Assembly: GCA_919901575.1 (NCBI GenBank)
Contig: CAKKPF010000174.1
Span: forward strand, 1 to 38,901
Direction of reading: 5' to 3'
Source: Candidatus Brocadiaceae bacterium
GTDB lineage: Bacteria; Planctomycetota; Brocadiia; Brocadiales; Scalinduaceae
DNA length: 38,901 nt
The first letter of the stretch is position 1, and the number at the start of each line of letters is the position of its first letter. Of the stretch, positions 17,592-27,087 are shown piece by piece. The notes under the pieces were generated by a model that saw only the letters and a list, made by a program, of their open reading frames with translations, made no database searches and was not told the DNA's origin. The translations under genes and the position numbers were made by a program.

Positions 17592-19814
17592 ATGACAATC
17601 AAAGTTAAAAGCTTGTTATGGTTTCTGCTTCCTTCTATTTTAATTGCAACTGCAACGGCGACATTTTGCTATTTCTATACTTACAAAACAGTTAAAAAAA
17701 ATATCTTTGGTCAACTGGAAATAGCCGCTGATGAGTTAGAGAAACACGTAAATGTTTTTTTAGAAGGGAAAAGAGGGAGAATCATTGACTTCAGCTCTGA
17801 TGGTTTTGTCAGAGATTGTACAGAAGAGATAATCTTAAAAAAAGATAGGATTCAGTATTGTACTGACCGCTTAAATACTCATCTCATTCTGAACAAGAAA
17901 CCGCTTGATCCTGATATCCTTGTAGTGTTTGTCGTTGATCTTGAAGGTAAAGTAATCAGTTCAACAGAGAATGAACAGATCGGCAGGGATGTCTCAGGTG
18001 AAAAATGGTTTTCAGAGACAATGAGCAGGGGTTTCTATATAAGCGATATAAAATGGTCTCCGGAATTTGAACAAAGCACATTCTTCGATGTATCAAGATT
18101 ACTATTGACCAATGATGGCCTGCATACCATAGGCATAATCGCTAATAGATATAGCGGCGACAGTTTCAGGAAAATTACCCGCAGTGAAATTATAGGGGAA
18201 TTCGGGCAGGTAAAAGAACTGGAGGGATTGGGAGAGACGGGAGAGATGTATATTGTAAACAGAGACAAGTTAATGATTACTGAATCAAGATTCAATAGTG
18301 ACACTGTGCTCAAGCAGGCTGTTGATACAGAAGGTGTCAGGAAAGCGTTCGATAATGAAGTGGGTATGATTGGTATATATACCGGCTATAAAGGCCATCC
18401 GATTCTAGGTGTATCCCGTTATATTGAGGAGATGGGTTGGGTTGTGCTGGCTGAAAAGGGTATCTCTGAGGCTTTTGCTCCACTTGCGAGGTTAAGAAAT
18501 TTTACTATCATTATGGGGATTGTGGGCATAATGGTTATATTAACAATTGCAATCTTTTTTTCCAAAATGATAACAGGGCCCATAACCTCATTAGCTTTAG
18601 CAGTAGGTGATGTGGCAAATGGCAATTTAAAAGGCATAGAAGGAATTAAGTCCAGAGATGAGATAGGCAATCTGGCAGATTCTTTCAACAAGATGACCAT
18701 AGACTTGAGAAAATTCAGAGATGACCTGAAACAATCTGAAGAAAGATACAGGGGACTGATTGAAAATTCCTCAGAAATTATTTACCAGACAGATCAAAAG
18801 AGATTCTTTGCGGGTATGAACAAAACAATGTTGGATAAACTTGGTTTTCGATCTGAAGAACTAATGGGAATGAAAATAGAAAATATTGTGCCTGCTAACG
18901 AGCGTGATAAAGTGATAAGTCATATACAGAAAGTAATTGAAAAGGGCAGTGATTCCATAGAAACAATGTTTCTCTCAAGGAAAGGAGAGACAATATATGT
19001 TGAAATCAATGCTAATGCCATGTATGATGCGGAGTGCAATTTCATAGAGACCAGGGCATTTGTGCGGGATATTACAGAAAAAAAGAAGGCAGAAGCGGCG
19101 GAAAAACATGAGAAGGAGTTACAGCTATTGACTTCGCACATAATCTCTATTCAGGAGAAAGAGAGAAGGAGAATCTCCCGTGAACTTCATGACGAGGCCG
19201 GACAGGCGCTTACGGCCATGAAAATTAATATTGAGATGATGGAGAATGAAATACCTGAAAGCTCAACAAATATCAGGAAGAGACTTGATGAGACAAAACA
19301 GCTTTTAACACATACCTTACAGGAAATTCGATTGCTATCATTCGAACTCAGACCATCTTTACTTGATCATTTTGGCGCCCTGGCTGCAATAAGGGAATAT
19401 TCAAAAAACTATTCCTTGAGAACCAATATAGATGTACAGGTTCGAGGTGAAAATATTGTTGAAAAGTTTTCTCCTGAGATAGACATACTCTTTTATCGTT
19501 GTGCACAAGAGGCCTTAACAAACGTGGCAAAACATTCAGAAGCCAAAAATGTTATAATAAAAATAGATCACGATGGAAATGAACTTTGCATGAGTATTAA
19601 GGACGATGGGAAGGGATTTGATATAAATGAGAATTTTAAAAAACATATTAATAGTTTCGGTATCGGTTTATTCGGTATGAAGGAAAGAGTGGCTCTTCTG
19701 AATGGCAGTTTAAGAATACATTCAGAAAAAAACGAGGGTTCCGAACTGGAGATACTTGTACCTTTTAAAACTAATGATGAAAACAGTTTTTCTGAGTCAG
19801 GCAAAAATGTCTAA
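17592..19814 (+). CDS. Sensor histidine kinase (Cache-like sensor, HAMP, PAS, HisKA_3, HATPase)
   Basis: N-terminal TM plus periplasmic sensor; HAMP FFSKMITGPITSLALAVGDVANGN; PAS SEERYRGLIENSSEIIYQTD; HisKA_3 ERRRISRELHDEAGQALTAMKINI; ATPase DDGKGFDINEN. Confidence 0.93.
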   Translation: MTIKVKSLLWFLLPSILIATATATFCYFYTYKTVKKNIFGQLEIAADELEKHVNVFLEGKRGRIIDFSSDGFVRDCTEEIILKKDRIQYCTDRLNTHLILNKKPLDPDILVVFVVDLEGKVISSTENEQIGRDVSGEKWFSETMSRGFYISDIKWSPEFEQSTFFDVSRLLLTNDGLHTIGIIANRYSGDSFRKITRSEIIGEFGQVKELEGLGETGEMYIVNRDKLMITESRFNSDTVLKQAVDTEGVRKAFDNEVGMIGIYTGYKGHPILGVSRYIEEMGWVVLAEKGISEAFAPLARLRNFTIIMGIVGIMVILTIAIFFSKMITGPITSLALAVGDVANGNLKGIEGIKSRDEIGNLADSFNKMTIDLRKFRDDLKQSEERYRGLIENSSEIIYQTDQKRFFAGMNKTMLDKLGFRSEELMGMKIENIVPANERDKVISHIQKVIEKGSDSIETMFLSRKGETIYVEINANAMYDAECNFIETRAFVRDITEKKKAEAAEKHEKELQLLTSHIISIQEKERRRISRELHDEAGQALTAMKINIEMMENEIPESSTNIRKRLDETKQLLTHTLQEIRLLSFELRPSLLDHFGALAAIREYSKNYSLRTNIDVQVRGENIVEKFSPEIDILFYRCAQEALTNVAKHSEAKNVIIKIDHDGNELCMSIKDDGKGFDINENFKKHINSFGIGLFGMKERVALLNGSLRIHSEKNEGSELEILVPFKTNDENSFSESGKNV

Positions 19815-20463
19815 AATTAGAGTGTTACTGGCGGATGATCATACAATAGTAAGGCAGGGGTTAAGGGCCCTTCTGGATTCTCAGGAAGATATCGAGGTAG
19901 TTGGAGAAGCTGAAGATGGAAGGCAGGCATTTGAGAAGACGAAGGAGCTGATTCCGGATATAGTAGTAATTGACATCACTATGCCAAATCTTAATGGAAT
20001 TGAAGCCACACGTCAGATTAAGAAACTGAATCCGGAAATTAAGGTGCTGGTTCTAACGGTGCATGATAACGAAGAGTATATACATCAAATCCTTCAAGCA
20101 GGAGCCTCCGGATACCTACTCAAGGAGTCGGCAGTAACAGACCTGGTTTCGGCAATAAATGCGGTAAAAAAAGGCGGTATATTCCTGAGCCCGGCAATTT
20201 CTAAAGTAGTTGTTAAAGATTATATAAGGCATGCCGAGGAAGGAACAGGGGATTTCGATAGTTTGAACATACTCACTAATCGAGAACGTGAAGTATTACA
20301 GTTAATCGCCGAGGGCCACACAAACAGGGAGGTTGCCCACATTCTCAAGTTAAGCGTAAAGACTGTTGATGTTCACAGGTCTCACATAATGGAAAAACTT
20401 AATATACACGATGTAACGGGTCTCGTAAAATATTCCATTAGGAAAGGACTTATAAAGTTTTAA
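19807..20463 (+). CDS. NarL/FixJ-family response regulator
   Basis: IRVLLADDHTIVRQGLRALLDSQEDIEVVGEAEDG, LTNREREVLQLIAEGHTNREVAHILKLSVKTVDVHRSHIMEKL; likely start at ATG 19807, overlapping the kinase stop by 8 nt. Confidence 0.95.
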   Translation: MSKIRVLLADDHTIVRQGLRALLDSQEDIEVVGEAEDGRQAFEKTKELIPDIVVIDITMPNLNGIEATRQIKKLNPEIKVLVLTVHDNEEYIHQILQAGASGYLLKESAVTDLVSAINAVKKGGIFLSPAISKVVVKDYIRHAEEGTGDFDSLNILTNREREVLQLIAEGHTNREVAHILKLSVKTVDVHRSHIMEKLNIHDVTGLVKYSIRKGLIKF

Positions 20464-21602
20464 AAGTTATAAGCATAATCACATATGATATTACTTGAGT
20501 GTTCACAGGTTAACTGAATTCTCACATAAATTACATTTCTAAACACACCTTCACGCCTTCATCATTCAAATTTCTGCAAAATCTGGATCTGCATACAGAT
20601 GCTCTGATTCAAGTATTTATTATTGCAAACCTAACACCTCCAATCTCCAAAAAATATATAAGCACTTTCTTTTGTAATTCATCAATTTCATAGTATTGCT
20701 TAACGGCAACAACTTTTGACACATCAAATAAGCCTTATCTTCGTGTGAATCACCCCCACTTTGCCAAGTCTGCCTCTGGCGGAAATCTCAGTTTGTGTGG
20801 ATAAAACGAAAATTTACAAAAAAATTTTAGAAATATATTTTTGCTCTATACGGACATTGTACAAACAACCTAATCTGTTGATAATGCAGTACTTACCATA
20901 GACAAGCTGCAAATAATTATATGACTTAAATGGTAGTGCTAATGGTAGATTCAATCCTTCCTTTATTGGAATGCTGCAGATTAGTGTCATTTTGTCAAAA
21001 CAGCGAACAGGTTTTTCGCTTAGTTTACCAGCTAAATTACAAAAATAAATAAGGTTTAATATACCGGCAAATAGGGCTGATTACCTATCGTCCGTAGCTT
21101 TGTTATGTGGGGTCAATTTGGAAAAATTAATTAAAAGTGTATCCTGAAATTTACGCCACGAAAATATACCGGGATTCTTAGTTATCTGGCTTCATAAGCC
21201 CTATAATCTCAATATTTTTTGCTTATATGCGTTGATGACACATTTGTCCCATAAATATGACCTGATATATTTACAAATGACAGCTTGTGCAGTTTTAACG
21301 CTATACCTCCAAGTCAGGTTTTCTATAACTGGCAGAACATAATGTCATAACTCAAGTGAGATTAGGCGCTTAGGCAATGGTGTTAATATGGGGAAGTTAT
21401 GCAGGTTTTATAGTCGGTATTAAAATTGCTAAAAATCTTGTTTACTATGTCTAATTATAGTGAATGTACAACAGGGATAAGATGGCAGAAAGCGGCAAAA
21501 AGCCTTCGGCTACAATGGCATATAATATAAAATCGCTCAATTTAGGTTCGATAATCTTTATTTTTAATTTTCCTAATTTTCTAGAGGGGGGGGGTAGTGT
21601 TT

Positions 21603-23186
21603 ATGAGAAAGAAATTTTTATTAGCGGGTTTTTCGGTTTTTGCAATTGTGGGGATGTTGTTTGCGATGTTTCCCCAGGATTCACAGGCAATTCCGCCATT
21701 TGCCAGGAAGTATAAGACGGCATGTACAACCTGCCACTGGGGAACCTTTCCCAAGCTAAATGCGTTTGGTAATGCTTTTTTTAATAACGGCCTGAGGATG
21801 CCGGGGGGCGGCGATGAGGTTTTTATAAAAGATGAACCGGTAGAAATGGGCGCCTCGGCCTGGTCAAAATTATTTCCAAAGGCCGTGTGGCCGGGTGAGA
21901 TTCCTGGATTACCACCTATAGGTTTTAAGATGGTTACCAATTTTACTGTAACAAAGGAAAGACCTCACAGCGCCAGAGGGTCGACCCCGGGAAGCCCTGA
22001 AAGGGAAAATGATACAGAATTCAGAGGTATAGATGATATAGAAGTGCTCCTTGGCGGAACGTTTGGCGAGACAATATCCTTTTTCGCAGCCGGCCCAATC
22101 TCGGAAGTGGAGAGGGCACATGTTAACTATACACCATTCATCTTTGGCGAGCAGGGTCTTCTTAACGTCAGGGTGGGTAAACTTGACATACGAGGAGCTC
22201 CTATATCAAATCATATAAGGATGACTGATTTTGGTTACATCATGAGCGTCATGCCTCAAATATCAGCAGGTAATTTCTTTGGATTCCATCCCAATCAGCA
22301 AGGTATTGAGTTCTGGGGTAGTAAAAATGGGCCTGGAGGCAAAGGGGGCCTTGAATGGGCAATCGGCATCGTTAATGGCAGTACGGGTGATGGCGAAGCA
22401 TGGTTCGCGGGCGCTGGAGATATGGGGACTATATTGAGTAATATGACTGACACAGACACATTTTCAAGAAACAACGCTGGCCCTGGCGCTGGTGAAAGAA
22501 ATAACCATAAGGATTGGTATGCAATGGTTTCATATAAATTGTGGGGCATGGGCGTACTGGGAGAAGAGTCAGTAGACGATTCGCTGGTGGCAAAAGAGAA
22601 CTGGCAGGATGACTCCGTCAGGATAAAGGGATATTACTATAGCGGTGTTACAGGTGCATTTATTGATAATCCTGCAGTTGCAGGTAATTTTGGCAACCCT
22701 TTTAACGGTGCAGATGGTGTTGGTGTATGGGATCCTGATGCTAACAGGTTCAAGCGATTTGGTGTCCTGGTAGATGCCTATTGGTGGAATTTTAATTTCA
22801 TGGCTGCGGCATCGTTTATGGAGGATGACATAAGCGGTACTATAACATATGGTGCAGGCACTTTCGGCGCCACCAAACCGCAAGAGACTGGTTCAAATTT
22901 CGATACATCCATTTACACTGGAGAAGTTCAGTGGGTTGCGTTGCCATGGCTTATACAAACTGCCAGGCTTGAGAATGTCAATCCTGATTATGAGGTAAGA
23001 GACCTTAAGTCATTTACAAAGTATACCTTGGATACAACCGTAGTCTTGAGGGCGAATATGAAGCTTAAGGCTGCTGCAAATTTCTCCAATTATCCGGATA
23101 GTGATTCAGATGGAACAGCTCCGGTTGATCTTGGAGGCAGGCTTATGGATACTACGTATCAGCTTGGTTTAGATGTTTGTTTCTAA
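21603..23186 (+). CDS. Outer-membrane monoheme cytochrome-porin fusion (Cyc2-like architecture)
   Basis: Signal peptide; IPPFARKYKTACTTCHWGTFPKLNAFGNAFFNNGLRMPGG (one CXXCH) then ~450 aa porin-like region ending in aromatic residue (...LGLDVCF). Confidence 0.75.
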   Translation: MRKKFLLAGFSVFAIVGMLFAMFPQDSQAIPPFARKYKTACTTCHWGTFPKLNAFGNAFFNNGLRMPGGGDEVFIKDEPVEMGASAWSKLFPKAVWPGEIPGLPPIGFKMVTNFTVTKERPHSARGSTPGSPERENDTEFRGIDDIEVLLGGTFGETISFFAAGPISEVERAHVNYTPFIFGEQGLLNVRVGKLDIRGAPISNHIRMTDFGYIMSVMPQISAGNFFGFHPNQQGIEFWGSKNGPGGKGGLEWAIGIVNGSTGDGEAWFAGAGDMGTILSNMTDTDTFSRNNAGPGAGERNNHKDWYAMVSYKLWGMGVLGEESVDDSLVAKENWQDDSVRIKGYYYSGVTGAFIDNPAVAGNFGNPFNGADGVGVWDPDANRFKRFGVLVDAYWWNFNFMAAASFMEDDISGTITYGAGTFGATKPQETGSNFDTSIYTGEVQWVALPWLIQTARLENVNPDYEVRDLKSFTKYTLDTTVVLRANMKLKAAANFSNYPDSDSDGTAPVDLGGRLMDTTYQLGLDVCF

Positions 23187-23354
23187 GTGCTTTACCTTGT
23201 CGGGTAGTTTAATTAAAGTGTAATAAAGCTTCTAAACTTCTATTTCGACAAATATGATGCATGGATAAGTATAAGTTTATTGTCCATGCGTAAGATATAG
23301 ACAGTTCCCGTGAAGTTGTAAAAAAATTACTTTACAGGATAGCTATGATAGATG

Positions 23355-23407
23355 GACAGAAACCCGGGTCAAACAATAACCTCCCCGTTTTGGCTTGGGT
23401 TTCTGTC
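23355..23407. terminator. Strong hairpin upstream of first cupredoxin-like gene
   Basis: GACAGAAACCC (23355-23365) perfectly pairs with GGGTTTCTGTC (23397-23407). Confidence 0.4.
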
Positions 23408-23524
23408 ATTTGCAGAAGAAGATATTTTTAAATGAAAAAACAGGTTATGTTTCTATAATGAATTATGGTTGATTATGCCTATTATTATTCAGATTAATAA
23501 AACCTTGGAAGGAGGTCTGTTTTT

Positions 23525-24220
23525 ATGAAAAAGATAATTTTAACAATTTTTACTTTTGTAGCATTAGTTCTGTTTACGGCAAATCTGAAGGCAGCAGATG
23601 AATCTGCAGTAACGCAGGAAAAGTTACAAGCGGCCATAGCGGGATTAAAAACAGAGATAAGGTCTGACGTCAAGGTGGAGAACCCCGGAACTATCATTGG
23701 TAAAGTAAAATGTAGCAGGGTGAGGCATTCCGGGGATGCGGTTGTTTATATTGAAGAGGTTGGGGGCAACAAATACGATGCGCCGTCTGAACACGGTATT
23801 GTTGACCAGGTGAACTTAGTCTTTATACCTCATGTAATAGCCGTTCAGAAAGGCGCAACAATTGATTTTCCAAATAATGATCAGGTAAGACATAATGTAT
23901 TTTCGCCTCCTGATTGCTGCAATCAGTTTAATTTAGGAACTTATGATGTTGGAGCTTCAAAGCCTGTTACATTTGATAAATCGTGTGAGGTGCCGCTTCT
24001 TTGCAATGTACACGCAGAGATGTCTGCATTTGTGGTAGTATTTGATAACCCGTATTTTGCCGTTACCGCAAAGGATGGGAGTTACAAGATTGATAACGTG
24101 CCGCCCGGAGCATATAAGCTGAAGACATGGCACGAAACGCTTAAGTCTGAGGAGCAGGAGGTAAAGGTCGAAGGCGGCAAGACCGTAGAGGCTGTCTTTG
24201 AATTGAAGAAACGTAAATAG
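23525..24220 (+). CDS. Exported cupredoxin-like protein with C-terminal carboxypeptidase-regulatory-like domain (paralog 1)
   Basis: Signal peptide; IDFPNNDQVRHNVFSPPDCCNQFNLGTYDVG...CEVPLLCNVHAEMSAFVVV: candidate type-1 Cu ligands H, C, H, M; then SYKIDNVPPGAYKLKTWHE. Confidence 0.8.
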   Translation: MKKIILTIFTFVALVLFTANLKAADESAVTQEKLQAAIAGLKTEIRSDVKVENPGTIIGKVKCSRVRHSGDAVVYIEEVGGNKYDAPSEHGIVDQVNLVFIPHVIAVQKGATIDFPNNDQVRHNVFSPPDCCNQFNLGTYDVGASKPVTFDKSCEVPLLCNVHAEMSAFVVVFDNPYFAVTAKDGSYKIDNVPPGAYKLKTWHETLKSEEQEVKVEGGKTVEAVFELKKRK

Positions 24221-24444
24221 GCTCCATCTGAAGTTAAATAGTATCTTAAGAAGACAAATCAATTTTTGATTGACAATGTGTCGACAGAAGATTTAGTTGA
24301 TTATTTAACAACTGACATTTTGTCAAAGGCTGAAAGTTTTAGGCCATAATTTATGGTATGAGGTAAATCTGTATATTATGTATCCTGTTGTGTTATCTGG
24401 TACTTACAGAAAGAGATATAAAGGCTGCAATCCCCCTGGCAATT

Positions 24445-24459
24445 TGGCATTATACTTGC
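24445..24459 (+). promoter_or_regulatory. Candidate sigma54 (-24/-12) promoter upstream of second cupredoxin-like gene
   Basis: TTGGCATTATACTTGCG: GG (24446-24447) and GC (24458-24459) separated by exactly 10 nt; TGGCA / TTGC match. Confidence 0.6.
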
Positions 24460-24532
24460 GAAAAGTACAGGCTTCAGTTATTCATGTTAAGGTTTTGTAA
24501 TATTATATTTGTGATGAAAGGGGAGATTTAGT

Positions 24533-25255
24533 ATGAGGATTTTTTTGAATTTCTTTGTAGCGGCATTGATTATATCATTTTCTTGTATTCCTAATCTTAT
24601 AGCTCAAGAGGATGCAAAGACACTTACGGAGGAACAAGCGAAGGAAGCACAGAAGAAATTAGAAGCGGCATTGAAGTCGCTAAAAAAAGAAATTAGGACT
24701 GAAGTTAAAGTAGATAGCGGCGGTGCTATCACAGGAACCGTAAAATGTAAAAGGGTCAAACATCCTGAAGACGTAGTTGTTTATATTGAAGAAGTAAATG
24801 GTAACAACTATCCTGCTCCAGAGGAGAAGGGTATTCTGGATCAGTTAAATTTAACATTTGTCCCTCATGTTATAGCTGTTCAAAAGGGCGCATCAATTGA
24901 TTTTCCTAACAGTGATCTCGTGCGGCACAATCTGTTTTCCCCGCCAGAGTGTTGTCAGCAGTTTAACCTGGGCACTTACGATGTTGGTGTTGTGAAGACT
25001 GTTAAGTTTGATAAGGTGTGTGACGTGCCTCTTTTATGTAATGTACATGCAGAAATGTCAGGTTTCGTTGTCGTATTAAGCAATCCGTATTTTTCTGTTA
25101 CCGGAAGAGATGGTGTTTTCAAGATAGAGAATGTGCCGCCTGGTAACTATAAGGTGAATGCATGGCATGAGAAACTGCAGACTGTTACTAAGGACGTAAC
25201 TGTAGAATCAGGAAAAACGTCAAATGTTGATTTTGATTTAATAAAGAAGAAGTAA
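24533..25255 (+). CDS. Exported cupredoxin-like protein with C-terminal carboxypeptidase-regulatory-like domain (paralog 2)
   Basis: Same architecture as 23525-24220: FPNSDLVRHNLFSPPECCQQFNLGTYDVG...CDVPLLCNVHAEMSGFVVV. Confidence 0.8.
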   Translation: MRIFLNFFVAALIISFSCIPNLIAQEDAKTLTEEQAKEAQKKLEAALKSLKKEIRTEVKVDSGGAITGTVKCKRVKHPEDVVVYIEEVNGNNYPAPEEKGILDQLNLTFVPHVIAVQKGASIDFPNSDLVRHNLFSPPECCQQFNLGTYDVGVVKTVKFDKVCDVPLLCNVHAEMSGFVVVLSNPYFSVTGRDGVFKIENVPPGNYKVNAWHEKLQTVTKDVTVESGKTSNVDFDLIKKK

Positions 25256-25258
25256 TAT

Positions 25259-25783
25259 ATGAATAGCCAAATAACAACAGAAGAAAAAACACTTGCCGAT
25301 TCTAAGGATGTAAACCGCAGAAGGGCTCTCTATCTGCTTGGCTGGGGATTCATAGGCGTGTTCATGGCTTCAGTAGTTGGCGCGGCCATCAGGTTCTTCT
25401 TCCCGCGCATAATTTATGAACCGCCTACGAAATATAATGTAGGCTTTCCATTTGAGTATTCTGTAGGGGTTAGTGAGAGGTTTAAGAAACAATTCAGGGT
25501 ATGGATAGTTCGAGAGGTTGATAAGATATATGTGATTCAGGCTAAATGTACTCATTTGGGTTGTACACCTAACTGGTTAGCATCCGAGGGAAAGTTTAAA
25601 TGTCCATGCCATGGGAGTGGTTTTACGCCTGATGGAGTGAATATTGAAGGGCCTGCTCCAAGGCCATTAGAGAGGTTTAAGGTTGCAATAGCTGATGATG
25701 GACAGCTTTCGGTTGATGAGAGTGTGAGGTTTAGGGGCGAACGTAGTGAATGGCATAAACCTGGCGCATTTGTTTCAGTGTAA
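25259..25783 (+). CDS. Rieske [2Fe-2S] protein, complex 1
   Basis: CTHLGC...CPCHGSGF motifs; N-terminal TM. Confidence 0.95.
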   Translation: MNSQITTEEKTLADSKDVNRRRALYLLGWGFIGVFMASVVGAAIRFFFPRIIYEPPTKYNVGFPFEYSVGVSERFKKQFRVWIVREVDKIYVIQAKCTHLGCTPNWLASEGKFKCPCHGSGFTPDGVNIEGPAPRPLERFKVAIADDGQLSVDESVRFRGERSEWHKPGAFVSV

Positions 25784-25988
25784 GTACCTGTGCACTACAA
25801 ACTTGCAACATCGTGTTTTTTTAATAGCATTCCTTAAAGGATAGCATTATCCACCATATCCCGATGCCGGCAAAATTGTATGCCTGTTTAACTATACCAT
25901 TTGCTGGCCTGGCGGGGATGGGTAGTGTAGTTTAGTTGTTTTAACTTACCGTCCTGGTACGGATGGCAAGGAGTTTGGAGGTTCGAAA

Positions 25989-26813
25989 TTGAGTAATAAA
26001 GAAGGAAAAGAGAAGTTAAATATACGAGAGTTGATAAAGGCAAAAGGTATTCCTGGCGCAATTAAGGACTTGACGCTCAATTCTCAGGTATGGCGTTCGT
26101 TCTTTCGTCATGGTTTAGAGGACACGCCAAAGACAAGGATGCAGACCGTAATAAGCAATTCCTTTCTCCACCTGCATCCGGCCAAGGTAAAGAGACATGC
26201 TCCATTATTCAAGTATACATGGTGCATGGGTGGTATCACATTTTTTACGTTCCTTCTTTTAACGATAACGTGTGTTTTTTTGATGTTTTACTATCATCCT
26301 AATGTAAGAGATGCATACTGGGATATGAAGGGATTGGAGTACCATGTGCCTTTTGGCTTACTTTTAAGGAACCTTCACAGGTGGGGAGCTCATCTGATGG
26401 TGATAACTGTATGGTTTCATATGTTCAGGGTGTTTATGACAGGTTCGTATAAACCGCCAAGAGAATTTAATTGGGGGATAGGGGTAGTCCTTCTGGTTTT
26501 TACGTTACTTTTGAGTTTTACGGGTTACTTGCTTCCATGGGATCAGCTGGGTTTCTGGGCTGTAACAGTAGGTACTAATATGGCCCGAGCTACACCAGGT
26601 CTTGGGCATGAGGGCCCTTTTGGTGAGATGCTTGGTATGACGGCTTATAATGATATAAGGTTTGCATTGTTAGGCGGGTCAATGGTTGGCGGTAATGCGC
26701 TCTTAAGGGCATATATATGGCATTGCGTTGGTTTGCCTCTTATAGTAAGTGCATTTTTAATAGTGCACTTCTGGAGAATACGTAAGGACGGAGGCATTTC
26801 GGGTAAACTGTAG
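25989..26813 (+). CDS. Cytochrome b (b6-like N-terminal half), complex 1
   Basis: [71 protein letters not shown] start with upstream GGAGG. Confidence 0.95.
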   Translation: MSNKEGKEKLNIRELIKAKGIPGAIKDLTLNSQVWRSFFRHGLEDTPKTRMQTVISNSFLHLHPAKVKRHAPLFKYTWCMGGITFFTFLLLTITCVFLMFYYHPNVRDAYWDMKGLEYHVPFGLLLRNLHRWGAHLMVITVWFHMFRVFMTGSYKPPREFNWGIGVVLLVFTLLLSFTGYLLPWDQLGFWAVTVGTNMARATPGLGHEGPFGEMLGMTAYNDIRFALLGGSMVGGNALLRAYIWHCVGLPLIVSAFLIVHFWRIRKDGGISGKL

Positions 26814-26820
26814 AGTAATC

Positions 26821-26892
26821 AAGTAGGGGCAAACGGCAGAGCCCCGCTAAGCGTGGCAAAGCTGAGCTTAGCTCTGCCGATCGCCCCTACTT
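26821..26892. repeat. Long imperfect hairpin inside the complex 1 gene cluster
   Basis: AAGTAGGGGCAAACGGCAGAG (26821-26841) vs CTCTGCCGATCGCCCCTACTT (26872-26892), 19/21 paired; inner GCTAAGC / GCTTAGC. Confidence 0.85.
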
Positions 26893-26924
26893 TGCAGAGC
26901 AAAAATTATAGAAGGAGAAGAAAA

Positions 26925-27056
26925 TTGGGAAACCTTTGGCATATAATAAGCAAGCCTGACAATATACCGATAGTTGGTTTGATAATCCTGTTGATTTTCT
27001 TTACGTGGTTATCATTTAGTCAGGCATTTCAGAATGATCGGCTTCGTGAAGAATGA
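26925..27056 (+). CDS. 43-aa single-TM protein homologous to the N-terminus of cytochrome b/b6 subunit IV (split-gene fragment)
   Basis: TTG start preceded by GAAGGAG (26911-26917); MGNLWHIISKPDNIPIVGLIILLIFFTWLSFSQAFQNDRLREE aligns with N-terminus of the 35080 ORF (MSNIIHILFLKDNEAIALFGIIVIFFVIVAFREAIKNDRLKRE). Confidence 0.75.
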   Translation: MGNLWHIISKPDNIPIVGLIILLIFFTWLSFSQAFQNDRLREE

Positions 27057-27087
27057 AGAAATTTTTGAATTATAGAGGAATGATTTA

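Noticed and set aside
21603-23186. Calling the cytochrome-porin an iron oxidase (cyc2)
   Set aside because: The N-terminal FAR...CXXCH...FPxLNxFG motif occurs in a broad family; function cannot be assigned from the sequence alone.
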